Notes under the pieces: generated by a model
Databases searched by the model: none
Told to the model about the DNA's origin: nothing
What the model saw: the letters and a program-made list of their open reading frames with translations, nothing else
Assembly: GCA_025266875.1 (NCBI GenBank)
Contig: JALLLT010000006.1
Coordinates: forward strand, 744,001-808,000
DNA length: 64,000 nt
Source: Fennellomyces sp. T-0311
Lineage: Eukaryota; Mucoromycota; Mucoromycetes; Mucorales; Lichtheimiaceae
Direction: 5' to 3'
Made by a program: the position numbers and the translations under genes
Shown: piece by piece, positions 26,161-37,531 of the stretch
Layout: every line of letters begins with the position of its first letter
How positions within the stretch are numbered: the first letter of the stretch is position 1

Positions 26161-27213
26161 TCAATCATCTTCATCCTCTTCCTCCTGCTTCGACACGCCT
26201 GTGCGCCGCAATATCGAAAAGTACAGCGGACCCCATCCATCTGTCCTGTCCGGCAAGATGATCCATCCATACTTGGTCCGCTCGCCAATCGGGAACGTCT
26301 TCTTTACGACTTCAACGGGTATTTTACCCTTGCGAATCATTTTGCTGACCACTTTATCGTTTTCCACTGAGCTGATCGAACACGTACCGTACACGACCAG
26401 TCCACCAACACAGACCGAATGTACAGCCGCCTTGAGCAACTTGAGTTGACGTTCGGCATTGTGAACTGTGCGTTTGGGCGACCAATCCTCGAATTCCTTT
26501 TCATCATGCAGCAGGTGACGTTCCGACGAGCATGGCGCGTCCAGCAGCACCTTATCATACTGTTCGGGCTCCGAGTACCATTTTGTGCCATCCTTGCCAA
26601 GAACGGTAATCCGTTCATCGTTCGGAGGCAAATAATTGTCAAGCACCTGTCGCAGTCGTCGCCGTCGATCTGGCGATAGTTCATTTACCGTGAGCGATCC
26701 ATATTCGTCCAAACGTTGCAGGACCGATAATGATTTGCCGCCGGGCGCTGCGCACAAGTCCAGTACGCGATCATCAGGTTGGATATCAAGTGCCTCGGTA
26801 GCTAATACCGAGCCGGCATCAAGAATGTAATAGTCGGTGATATTGTGGCGATCCTTTTCGGGATGAGGAAATCGGTCTTCTTTGGTTGCGAAACAAGGAA
26901 TACGAACAAACGACAGTGGCTCAAGCTCAGGTAGGCTTGGTAACCGTTTTTTGAATTCTTCTGTATCGCTGTACTTGTTGATCATGATGCAATGGCGTAC
27001 TGGTTTTTTGAGTGCTTCCAAAAGTGTCTGCCATCGCTCGGGCCCGAATTCCTCTTCATAGAAACTGCTGAATGCGTTAAAGATCGCTTGACGTCGCTCT
27101 TGTTCGCGTGCTGCGGCTTTTTCTTTGGCTTTTGATTTGCCTGACGATTTGTTGCTTTTGGCCTCGATCTTACGCGCCAGGCGCTCGGCACGGCGATCGC
27201 CTCCTTCGCTCAT
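26161..27213 (-). CDS. NOL1/NOP2/Sun (NSUN) family RNA 5-methylcytosine methyltransferase, NSUN3/NSUN4-like
   Basis: An S-adenosylmethionine-dependent enzyme that methylates cytosine C5 in rRNA or tRNA. A single exon of about 350 residues is read from MSEGGDRRAERL at 27213; an in-frame ATG at 27258 would add 15 residues (MNKFCPIQLVFHHFD) and could give a mitochondrial leader. The SAM site is VLDLCAAPGGKSL; both reaction cysteines are present, the catalytic one in VVYGTCSIS and the release one in LLDAPCSSERH. The CSSERH form and the N-terminal FYEEEFGPERW segment resemble NSUN3/NSUN4, the mitochondrial members. The N-terminus is Lys/Arg/Ala-rich and the C-terminus acidic. Choice between mitochondrial rRNA and tRNA targets is open. 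Confidence 0.85.
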   Translation of the reverse strand: MSEGGDRRAERLARKIEAKSNKSSGKSKAKEKAAAREQERRQAIFNAFSSFYEEEFGPERWQTLLEALKKPVRHCIMINKYSDTEEFKKRLPSLPELEPLSFVRIPCFATKEDRFPHPEKDRHNITDYYILDAGSVLATEALDIQPDDRVLDLCAAPGGKSLSVLQRLDEYGSLTVNELSPDRRRRLRQVLDNYLPPNDERITVLGKDGTKWYSEPEQYDKVLLDAPCSSERHLLHDEKEFEDWSPKRTVHNAERQLKLLKAAVHSVCVGGLVVYGTCSISSVENDKVVSKMIRKGKIPVEVVKKTFPIGERTKYGWIILPDRTDGWGPLYFSILRRTGVSKQEEEDEDD

Positions 27214-27258
27214 GTCAAAGTGGTGAAAAACAAGCTGGATGGGACAAAATTTATTCAT

Positions 27259-27935
27259 CTCCGAAGCTTGTTGTCATGCAAAATGGTATCCAGGCAACAT
27301 GCAGTGCCTGTGGCATCACCAGGAGCTGGTTGAGAAACCTTTTGCATCCGCAGAAATCACGTTTTGAACACGGATCGTAGCATTCTGTTTGAAGTAAAAA
27401 CTTGTTTGATCAACGCTTCGTATACCCAGCCAATGTCCCTGAATCGGGAATAGCTTCCATCGCGTTATCTATCACTTACATGCCTATCGAAAAAAACAAT
27501 CCGTCATAGTGTTATAGAACATCATGGAGGTATTTCAGTTTTCGTTGTTGTACATTGAAAAAGAACCACCACTTCGGAGTACCACGGATCTTTCCATTGC
27601 TTCAGCTGACCCACACTAAGCTTTGCATTTTTTCCATTGCTCAATCGAGCATTACTTATCAGCTTACGCAATATACTATGCCCCACGTCATATACGAGCA
27701 GAAATCATTCAGGGTTTGAAACAAACAATTTTTTTTGTTGGGTCGAAAAGCGGAAGCAAAAAAAGATCCACCCCAAACCTGGCTCGTGCACCCTATTCAA
27801 ACGTCATAGATAGCAATTGATAATGGCCTAAAGTTGGTCAAGATCACTGGGGTGACACAACACCACAACAAAAAAAAGGGATCTGGAACCTGGCATTTTT
27901 TTCACTTTCTTTTACTCCTTTGCATATAGAAACAC
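27259..27935. promoter_or_regulatory. Divergent upstream region of the NSUN and phosphorylase kinase genes
   Basis: 677 bp with no convincing gene. It must hold the promoters of both flanking genes, which point away from each other. Several A-runs (27730-27762, 27868-27878) occur. No specific regulatory element was recognised. Confidence 0.4.
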
Positions 27936-30900
27936 ATGACGGCGCATTACTCAATAGCAAACCAGCGGGCGTTGCAACGACTCGATTATTACTATCAAGC
28001 TATCAATGCAACCATTTTGAACAAGCAAAACGCTGTTAGTGGATTAATCCCAGCTTCGGTGGCAATCACGGTAAAGAATTTTTTCGTGTTAAAAGTAAAT
28101 AATCCGATGGAAAATAACCCTTTTATGTATATAGACACACGGTGATTATACTGATGCCTGGGTACGGTAAGGGGATACTTGGATACCTTTTTTTCGTGGA
28201 AAGTACATGGGCTTATCGAGCTTTCAAGGGATAACGTATACTCCATTTACGCTGTTTATGGTCTGGCCCTGGCGTATCGACGTGTAGATAATGATAATGG
28301 ACGAGCCTGTGAGTTCTTGCATTCCTTTTGTATGTAATCCGCGCATTTACTCCTATGCTTAGTTGAACTGGAACATGCCGTGATCAAATTGATGCGTGGA
28401 CTGTTGTTTGCGATGATGCGGCAGGCGCACAAGGTTGAGCAGTTCAAAAAGACGCAGGCATTGGAGCACTCTTTGCATGCAAAGTACAATACATCCAATG
28501 GCGAGACAGTGGTGGGTGATTTTGATTGGGGACATTTGCAGGTAAAGCGTATCAGAAATGAGAAATAGTGCATAAACTGATAGCGGACAAATAGATCGAT
28601 GCAACTAGTCTTTTCCTAGTCGCGTTGGCTGATATGACTACTAGTGGGTTTACCATTGTATATACACAAGATGAAGTAGACTTTGTACAAAACCTGGTGT
28701 TCTATATTGAACGTGAGTTGACTCTTTTTTTATGACTATCAGACGGATTGACATCATCAATCTTAGGCGCATACCGAACGCCTGACTATGGAATTTGGGA
28801 GCGTGGGAACAAGTCAAACCATGGCCAACCTGAATTAAACTCATCATCCATCGGCATGGCACTAGCTGCATTGCGTGCAATCAATGGCGTCAATCTATTT
28901 GGCGCACGCGGTGGTCCAACTACAGTGGGTGATATGCACGACCAATTAAAACATACATGTTGATATTGAATTTAGGTGATTCACGTGCTCCCAGACGAAT
29001 TGACAAGAAACGCCACAACGCTGTACAGCTTCTTACCTCGTGAATCGAATTCAAAGGAAATCGATGGTTCAGTGTTATCAGTGATTGGCTTTCCTGCCTT
29101 TGCTGTCACGGATCCGGAGCTTATTCGTCGATCCAAGGCTGAAGCCAAGGAGAAACTGGAGGGCAAGTATGGGTGGAAACGCTTCTTGCGAGATGGCCAT
29201 CAGACCGTGTTGGAGGATACATCACGCTTGCATTATAACCTGAATGAACTCAAAATGTTTGAGAACATTGAAAGCGAGTGGCCACTCTTCTTTACGTACC
29301 TGGTACTAGAAGGTCAATTTACGGGGGATCATGAACAAGCCTCAGAATATCGCAAGAAACTCGAGCCATTGATCATTGACTCTATGAATGTCCAGCAACA
29401 ACTTCCATTATCACCTGGCTCTGCCTCACCCGGATCATCAAGCAAGTACTCGTTCAACTCGGATACAGGGATCAGTATCCCCTTGGTGGCCGAATTGTAT
29501 TACGTGCCAACCGAATACATTGACGCTGAAAAGGCAAATCCACACTCCCAACCCCGCAGTCCAAACGATAACTTGCCATTGGTGTGGGCTCTTTCGCTCT
29601 ACTTTTTGGGCAGCTTGATCGATGAGGACTTGCTTTCACCGTCCGAAGTCGATCCATTGGGCCGTCGGTTCACATCTCAACAGGTTAACCGTCAGCATAT
29701 CGTCCAAATTGTTCTGTTGTCAGAAGATGCGGCGCTCCAGAGTACCTTGTCCATGTATGGTTTGGAAACACAGACCGTGGGCGAGATCGCATCCAATATT
29801 ACCGTGTTACATCCACGCGCATTAACCGAAGTCTATGCCGGATTAGGAAGGAATTCGAAACTGGGAATGAGCGGACGACCCAAGAGGTAACCAAAAAGAA
29901 ATTACTCATGCTAAAGATAAAAAGACCAGGTGCTAATACTTTGCGTAGACCTGTGGGCGTCCTGGGAACATCACGATTGTATCGTATCCAAGGTCAAATC
30001 TATGCTTTTACACCACACTTTATGGACAATGAGGAATTCTACTTGAACTCAGATCCGGACTACCTTGTCTCTGCTTTCGAAAGTGAAATCAGCTTTACAA
30101 GTCAAAACTGGTTTTATCCTGGTCGTCCCACCATGGTCGTTGTATTAACCAATGCTTTGCTCGGTACCATGCGTGGTCAACTCTTCAAGCACAACAACGA
30201 TGCGATTGGCAATGTCACAGACCGGTCTCAAAAGAACCTCCTGAATTTCTTCATGAACCTGCGCTGCGGCGAAAGCAGTAACGGTGTACGCGTACGTCTC
30301 TGTCGACTCACCGAATCCATCAATACCAGCAACATCGAGTCACTCGACTTTTTGATCAACCAACCAGATATGAATTGGGAAAGTATTTTGTTGTTTGCCA
30401 ACAAGACTGCGCGCAATCGACGTCGATCCATCCATCGGAAACTGGGGTACGATGAAGGCGAAACTCAGGCAACTACTCCAGGTGGTCGTACACCAGGTAG
30501 CAAAACTCCTCGTCGAAGAAATACGGCATTCCATGGCAAGTCATTGGCGTCGCCCTTGGATCGACTTAATCAAGAAAGTTACTTTGAACAATTGTCAACG
30601 GCTCTCGCAAGTTTGAAACCGCAAGACGATGACGATGAACCAAGATTCAAACTCAAGGAACCTGAGCAAAGTCCCGCCATGCGTAAAGCTGTATCCCATA
30701 ATACAGATGGAGTATCTTCCACTGAGGGCAGTGGTTCGCCGTTCCCAACAGATTCCTCGGATCGCCCATTGAGTGAATCTCCTGCCGGTTCCGACATGTT
30801 GTCGCTGATGTTGGGTGATACATCACAGTTCCCTCAAGCAGTCGAGAGCCTTGTTGCTTCTGTGAATCTTTATGATCAGATTGGTACGTTTCACGTTGAA

Positions 30901-32664
30901 AAGTGCTTTTTTTCCGAATCCGAGATCAAGTTGAATAACGATACATACTGCAGATGTGTTGCAGTATCTTGCATCCTGCCAACCTATTGATTTTTATATC
31001 GAGCAATTGAATGCCACCATCAAGGAGTTGTTGGAGGAAGTATATTTGAAATCCATGCGATTGCAATACTGGTCAATTGCACGACAAGCTGCGGGACTTT
31101 TGCACAAGATTGTGCCTTCCTTGACCATCAATATTACAGACCTGGTTATCCGTCAGAAACAAGTCAGCATTGGTTCAGGTCCTCAAGAATATCTCATGTC
31201 GATGCCTACCGGACCAGATGCCTTGAGTAAAATGATAGCGGAGCATTGGCAAGTCTATGCAAGACTTCCATTTGCATCAGTATACTAACATAATAAGTGG
31301 GCATCTTTAGCAATGACGATGTACGTGAAGGCCCTGTAGTCCAAGAAATCATTATCTATTTGGGTAGCTTGATCCGCACTGTGCCCCACATCTTTGATGG
31401 CATCTTGCGATTACGCACGCACTATATCATTATCGCTCTGCGTGAAGAAATTAGTCGCACAAACGGATGCGATGAAGAAGAAGCGGTCGAGCATTTGATG
31501 CAACTCTCGCCATTTGAACTCAAGACATTACTGGGCACCATCTTATCTGGACCTGGACTTTGTGAGGATGCAAGCGATATTGTCGTCCGTGATAAACCTG
31601 GAGGATTCCTCAGTTTATCGTTGCCCTTGTCCAAGAAGGAACAACAATTGGCATCAGCATCCATGGCAACAGATAAACTGGTGATTCGTGCTCAATCTGC
31701 AGGATACAGCTGGGGTAACTTTGCGCAAGTTGAAATCAATGGCAATGTGCAACACGGTAACTCGCGCGGTATCCACGTATGGGCGATTGATCGCAGCACA
31801 AAACTACTGCTGGAACGCGGATCGTTCGATACCCATATTTCTTCGGAAGAAAGTATCGAATTCAAACGCTTCATTGATTGGTTATCGCCAGGTACCATTG
31901 TTGTTGTCGCTATCAAAGATGATGGTGTAGAACACCTTGGACCTGAAGGTATCGAAGCATTGGAGAGTCTGGGCAGTACCAAGATTCGTAAGGTTCAGTA
32001 CCGCGATTCATATGTGTTTATCGGCGAGAAGAAAGGAGGTCATCATGGTCCCGCATTCGAGGTGATCGAAGAATACAACCGCTCAGGTCCAACTGATCTT
32101 GTCGAAAAGACGCTTTCCACTCCACCAACAAGACCCAAGAGCAATACCAAAACCACATTCCCGCACTCAAGTGGTCGCTGGCTTCGTCGTCGCAAGAACG
32201 ATGGCGCGCTCAACCGTGTTCCTCCCCAGTTCTTCCCCAACACGTGGCAAATTCTGGATAGTTCGCAAGGTCTGCGCATCCGTCAACACACGTTACCACG
32301 CGATCCCACTGTGCTGGAAAAAACAGCAGAGGAATTCAACTTTGCTATTGCAGTGGAAGGATTCTTGGCGTGGCTCATCGATCCAGCTGAGCGACAGATT
32401 GCAGTGGAGACGCTGACAGTGATCTACAAGCTCAAAGAACGCAATCCGGAGATGCGTCTTGCATCAATGATCGATATTGTGCAGATCATGGATACGGCAG
32501 TTGAGTTCTTTTGGTCCAAGTGGTCCAAGGAGAGTTACAAGGAGAACAAGGGCACGGCCCACAGACTGTTTTATGATTTGCCCCAGCAAGGTTCGGATGA
32601 TAGCACGTTTGGATATCTATCAAAGAGCGCACTCAAAGTGCTTCCGTTTGAGTTTAACTATTAA
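27936..32664 (+). CDS. Phosphorylase kinase alpha/beta-type regulatory subunit
   Basis: In animals, PHKA and PHKB are the large regulatory subunits of the kinase that activates glycogen phosphorylase. This gene has at least ten exons. The N-terminal GH15-like domain has [20 protein letters not shown] (spanning two introns), [27 protein letters not shown] and GIWERGNKS, all in family order. The C-terminal half keeps [16 protein letters not shown] and [15 protein letters not shown], the latter near identical in style to PHKB. A Ser/Pro/Arg-rich linker (about 30450-30800) lies where animal subunits carry regulatory phosphosites. The protein ends in EFNY, so the CaaX prenylation box of animal subunits is absent. 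The start at 27936 is the first ATG of the frame and fits the family N-terminus (LDYYYQAIN). Its stop overlaps the convergent MAK32-like gene by 11 bp. Confidence 0.88.
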
Positions 32665-33767
32665 GCAATAAAAACCGTTCCTGCGCAGTGGCGTTGTTCC
32701 ATCGGCTATTGTCTAACGTGGGTAGACCCACTTGTTCTACGATGAAGCTGGCCGATATCGAGCCGTAGCGTGCAGCTTCTACTGCGTTACCCTTTGAGGC
32801 GACCCACCCAACGCACATGCCGCCACAAAAGGCGTTGCCAGCACCTGTCACGTCTCGCACCTTCTCCTTGTCCTCGTTCCAATACGCCTTCACCCATTGC
32901 GTCTCCTTTTCCGTGACGACTACTGCGCCTCGCTTGCCTGCCCGAATAACAATGGCCGTGTGACATGCGTCGAATAGCTTGTGCGCAGAAGCTTCTGCAT
33001 CGAGTCCTGGTTGCCCAAGGAGTGCCGCTGCCTCTTCTTCGTTGGGTGTCAATACACCGACAAACGTGGCTGCCTTGCACACCAAGTCATAGCACTGCCT
33101 CCTGTTTTAATTTACCGCTTGAACCTTTATTTTTTGTTCTCTTTACCTCGGCACGACAGGACCAAGGGACAGGCTCCCAGATGAATGCGGTCGATGTTCC
33201 ACCACGTTCTCGCCACTCCGAGACGATCTCGATGGCTCGTTCAGGCGAGCAAATAATATGCATCGCACGTATGGACTTGACCCAAGCGTCTGGAGGGTCG
33301 TGGGCCGTCAGTCGAATGATCGGATGAATGTACTCAAAGTCTCTAGTGTTTTTTTTTGGCTTGTGAGGTTGTGAGGTTATAATAGGAGCAAAAGGGTTTG
33401 GTGTCATACCGATGATCATTGGCACCAAAGGTATTCAAGCCGCGCGTTGTGTGTAGGTCTGGATGCTGTTGCCGTCGCAACGCGATATCGAGTTTCTCTA
33501 GCTGCTGGGCAATCTCAGGCGGATGGTCGAATCCCTCTTGAGCAATGTAACCAATCTTTCTGGATTCAGGCGGCTCGAGCCAGACTCGCATGCCTGCGTC
33601 AATGAGTTTCCCATGCTATCGTGGAAAAAAGGAGAAACAAACGAACCGTATATAGCATAGATTCCTGCACCGCCTAAAACATCGCGCTCTTGGGAGCCAT
33701 CTTGGTACACAATGTCGTCTATGATGAGGCTGCCCAGGGAGCAGTAGACAGGAGGAGGATCGGTCAT
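32654..33767 (-). CDS. MAK32-like PfkB family protein
   Basis: A PfkB (ribokinase-like) sugar kinase fold protein close to yeast Mak32, a factor reported for stability of L-A dsRNA virus particles. Exons start at 33767 (MTDPPPVYCSLGSLIIDDI) and continue through VLGGAGIYAIY, GFDHPPEIAQ, WEPVPWSC and LTPNEEEAAALLG to the end. The usual C-terminal PfkB signature DTxGAGD is DVTGAGNAF here: the catalytic-base Asp is Asn. This change is also seen in the Mak32 group, so it may mark a protein with altered or no kinase activity. Three or four short introns are present. The last codons overlap the end of the phosphorylase kinase gene on the other strand. Confidence 0.8.
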
Positions 33768-34091
33768 GTAAAAGTATACTATTTGGTTGTTTGTTTTTTT
33801 TTACTAAAAAGCGAAATCATGTACAAGCAAGAGTGATCGTTATGTAAGCAAGGGCGGGCTATGTATAGTGTGCAAAGTAAAGGGGAGAGAGAGCAAGAAG
33901 TGGTATACTAACAAATATATGTACTTAGGGAGAGCGTTGTTCGTCTTGTTGACCTGCAAAGTTGGGTTGGGATTTTATACAACCATTGAAGAGTTGGTGA
34001 CTTTGAACGTACGTGATGGGTCTTGAAGCAAGTTTTCGTCGTTGGCATTGGTAGCGCGCGGGCTGGTGGGTGCTGTTGCTATGGCTCATTC
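33768..34091. other. Intergenic, MAK32-like promoter and NELF-A 3' flank
   Basis: 324 bp, no gene seen. T-rich upstream of the MAK32-like start (33781-33803). Confidence 0.4.
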
Positions 34092-35850
34092 TTAATACGC
34101 ACTCCCTGGCACAGCTTTTGCAGCAACAAACTTACGCGACGTGGCACGGGACGCACCGGGAGAAGGTGGCTCGCTACTTTGCTCCCGTGAAGTCGAAACC
34201 GAGTCCGTGCGTTGTCGTTTTGAAGCACGCGCTGACGCCTTCCATCTCGCTTCTTCCTCGCGCACCGCTTGTCGTCGCAGCGCATTTTCGTGTTTCTGTT
34301 GCTCCTTTTGTGCCTTCAGGTCTATTGATAATGTGCAGCGTGAGTCTTCTCGTGAGCCTTCGAACCAATAAGCCAAACTTACTCTTTTCCGCCTCGTCGA
34401 TGTTCCGGTTATTGTCCTGAAGCATCTTTGTTGATTCATTAAAGTCGAGCATTTGAACACGCGACTGCTTTTGGAAGCCTTTGGGAGTGGTGGGAGCAGC
34501 AGACGCGGAAGTAGGAGGGACAACAGTTCGAATGGCGGGAGGCCGTGCAGCACCAAGAGAATTCTTGCGTGAAGGGATAAACATACTTGAAGAGCCTGGT
34601 GGCGCGCCGGGCATGGGGGGACGCGTCTGTGGTCTGGTATTGAACAAGCTGCTTGAGCCTGGAGCTGCACGAGCAGCCGGTGGACGCACAGGACGTTGGC
34701 GCGGAACAAAGAGACCTCCTTGTGGTGCTTGGACAGCTTGCCGTTTTGCAGACGGGCCTACGGAACTTGGGAATGCGCGAGCCGTGGGCGTTGTGGGCGA
34801 AACCGATGATCGCTGACGATCAGCTTGTTCCCTCTGCAATAGCGATTGGAACATTTCCCTGCGATGCTTGGTTGCTTGTGTCTCATTGAACGGCGTCTTT
34901 ACATTAAAGTGGTGGGTCAGGGTGGGCTTGTCAGACTTGTAAACCTCAGTTCCGTAGATACAGTGCTCGCGTGCTTCCTCAGTCATGACCGCAGTTTCTC
35001 TGGCGTGGAAACTGATGCCCTTGCTTTTGACTACGGATGATGTGGCGTTAGTTACAAACCAGAAAGGAGAAGCAGAAAAAAAAGTGCTTACCAACTTGAC
35101 TAATGTCATTGAACAACGTGCCAAAGGATTGCACGTCCATATCGAGACGCCTGGCGGTGGGAACGTTCTGCAGGACGCGGGCTGTCACTTTGACCCAGTC
35201 ATCGCTGTCTTGGGTTGCGCGGGCAAATAACTACGGGAAAGGAAAGCGGGTGGTTAGTTTGGCTGTTTCAGTGTGTAGCGAGGTCCGTTGCATGTTCCAC
35301 AAGTACGCTTATCTTTTTTGCCTGGTTGAAGAGAAAAGTTCAAGATTTCGTTGTCTCCCAGATTAGAGCGTCATTCAAGATTTTCAGTCGAGACAAAAAA
35401 CCTCACAGACAAAGAATTACAAGTACTTGCAGGAACCTTTGCGGGACCCCACCTTTATTTCGTATAACAAAAGGATGATATATATTTCATTTTATCGGGA
35501 AACTTTATGGATCACGTGACACTAATTCATGCCGCAGTACACAATACCCCTCCTCCCCCAAACTGATCGTCCTCTTACCCATCATCCTTTTGTGTAGACA
35601 GAGTCAAAGAAGTGAAACTGCTTACCTTCTGCATCGTGTGATGCATGCGCACCAGCTCGTTCTTGCGGATGTACAGCAGTGCAAACAGCACTCCCAATTT
35701 GGACGACTGGTGGTACGAGTCATACCGTTTGAGCACCATCTCCAAAACCTCGTTTGTCAATTCTTGGGCGATTCTGGCAGAATTCCAGCCTGGTCTGCTG
35801 GATTCTTCGGAGAGCCAGGTGCGGACGCCATCCGGAGTGTTTCGTTCCAT
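34092..35850 (-). CDS. NELF-A-like protein (negative elongation factor subunit A)
   Basis: In animals NELF-A binds RNA polymerase II and helps hold it at promoter-proximal pause sites. Four exons (35850-35626, 35230-35092, 35030-34383, 34321-34092) join in frame to 413 residues. The N-terminal domain keeps the NELF-A pattern: LGVLFALLYIRKNEL then, after the first intron, LFARATQDSDDWVKVTARVL, comparable to LLLGTLHL...LDSDPWVLMVADIL. A long Pro/Ser/Arg-rich disordered stretch follows, then RVQMLDFNESTKM, comparable to GVKLLDISELDMV, the NELF-A segment preceding its basic region. The C-terminus is basic with a nuclear-type KRQR. The first intron is 395 nt, six times the local norm. Overall identity is low, so the call rests on the order of these blocks. 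Confidence 0.75.
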
Positions 35851-36085
35851 AGTGAAAAAGTGGGGCAGCCGGTGCTGGGGGAAAAAGGTAAGAAAAAAAA
35901 GTGGAAGTGAAAGAAATGTAATGCGAGTCAATCAATTTTTATCGGCCCTTTTTATATCCACCAATTTTTTTTTGTTGCAGGGAAAAAGGAGTGACTCGTT
36001 TTTCTTTTTCGCAGTCTTCGGAGTTATTTTCTCAGTGTTCACATGTCCGATGCCACTTTAAGACGCTCAAAAAAAAACTGCTCTT

Positions 36086-37531
36086 TTATGTTTCGTTTTC
36101 ACACCAGTCTTCAAAACCCTTTACGAAACATACATGGTCCCCTTCCTCAAAACACCGGAACCCTTTCGCCTGCGCCTGCTGGTGCGTTAGAAAGTACCCT
36201 TGCCATTCCTCGTGTGACTGTTTCCATGCATCCATCGTATCCTTGGTCGTTGTGAGCTCCTTACGGTACGCGTTGAGCACCTGTTGATCCGTCCATTCGT
36301 CCAACGCAACCGATGTCACGTACGTCACGTGATGCAGCATGACTTGGGAAAGTTTAGGTGACTTGCGAAACAGTGTGGTAAGGAAGTCCGGACTAAGCAA
36401 GAGCTGGGAGGCCGATACATGCAGCAGGCGCAGCTGGTTCATGTGCTGGGCGAAATAGGACCATGCGTACGACGGTGCACCACAGACAAGCCGTTCGTAA
36501 TCCGTTGACAGCGGATGGACCGATCGAAAGGCAAGTGACAGGATGCGTAGTCGGCGCAACTGGGCGATCAGCAAGATGCAGCGTGTGGACAGAACTGGGT
36601 CGGATTCTTTGACAATGATGGCCAGTTTGATGAGGCGCGGTGAACCAGCCACAATGTTTGTAAGCATGGGGTAGCATATGGCGTCGGAAAGCGCAAGATG
36701 GGTCAAGTTTTGTGCGTGGAACAAATGGTCATAGGCAGTGTGAGGGATGGGTATCAGGGGTACGATGCTGGCGGTCGTCATGTTTTTACGCTGTGTGTGT
36801 TCCTCTTTCTCAATCAATACTCGCTGCAGCAGCACTTTGCGCAGCGTTTGTTTGTTTAGCGAGATAAGATCGAGCAGCGTCTGCTCCTTGATCGTGCAGC
36901 ACAATAAGGTCAGCGAGGTCAATCGACACTTCCGCAAGGATGCAAAATCGTCATAGGTATCGCGGCAGTTTTCGAGGTATATTTCAGTCAAGAGAGGGCA
37001 TGACTGAGCAAAGAAATCCAGGCCATAATGATCGGCTCTCGCCTTGGGATGAAAATCGATCCTGAGACAACGGAGGTTACAGACCAACTGAGCCATCAAT
37101 CTCGAGTTATTCATATCGTAATGTGGGCCATTCGTCAGGTCACGGCACAGCGACCGGACAAACGAACCAAAATGCCGCCGTTGCCCGAGATACAGCGTCT
37201 GTCGCGACAAAATGTCGGTCGCTAGTTGAACACTCGAGTCGTTTTTGGTATGGTCGTCTTCGCGCGGCAGAATAAATTCTTTGTCTCGCCATAAATAAGG
37301 CATACACAGGGCATAGAATCGCCTGCACGTGAGTGCTATTGACTTTAGCTGCGTGTGTTGGTGCTCGGGGTATTGCCACCCAAGGAACTGTCGGTCGTTG
37401 TCCCGTTCGACTCGCGATGCTGCTTGAAGGATGACTTCAATGATTTCGTTGGGCACCCGCAGGATATGAGGCAGCCGTGGAGTGGGCTTTTTGAACGGAT
37501 GCAGCACTGGGAGGAGACAAGTTTCTGCCAT
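36086..37531 (-). CDS. F-box/leucine-rich-repeat protein
   Basis: A single-exon gene of 481 residues. An F-box-like segment near the start (about 20-85: LRVPNEIIEVILQAASR ... SIALTCRRFYALCMPYLWR) would bind Skp1 in an SCF ubiquitin ligase, and the remainder forms irregular leucine-rich repeats (LRCLRID, LTEIYLENC, LTSLTLLCC, LTHLALSDA, LRILSLAF, LRLLHVSA) that would select a substrate. Such intronless F-box/LRR genes are numerous and fast-evolving in Mucoromycota, so no specific target can be named. The start at 37531 (MAETCLLPVLHP) is the first ATG. It lies head-to-tail behind NELF-A with a 235-bp gap. Confidence 0.75.
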   Translation of the reverse strand: MAETCLLPVLHPFKKPTPRLPHILRVPNEIIEVILQAASRVERDNDRQFLGWQYPEHQHTQLKSIALTCRRFYALCMPYLWRDKEFILPREDDHTKNDSSVQLATDILSRQTLYLGQRRHFGSFVRSLCRDLTNGPHYDMNNSRLMAQLVCNLRCLRIDFHPKARADHYGLDFFAQSCPLLTEIYLENCRDTYDDFASLRKCRLTSLTLLCCTIKEQTLLDLISLNKQTLRKVLLQRVLIEKEEHTQRKNMTTASIVPLIPIPHTAYDHLFHAQNLTHLALSDAICYPMLTNIVAGSPRLIKLAIIVKESDPVLSTRCILLIAQLRRLRILSLAFRSVHPLSTDYERLVCGAPSYAWSYFAQHMNQLRLLHVSASQLLLSPDFLTTLFRKSPKLSQVMLHHVTYVTSVALDEWTDQQVLNAYRKELTTTKDTMDAWKQSHEEWQGYFLTHQQAQAKGFRCFEEGDHVCFVKGFEDWCENET

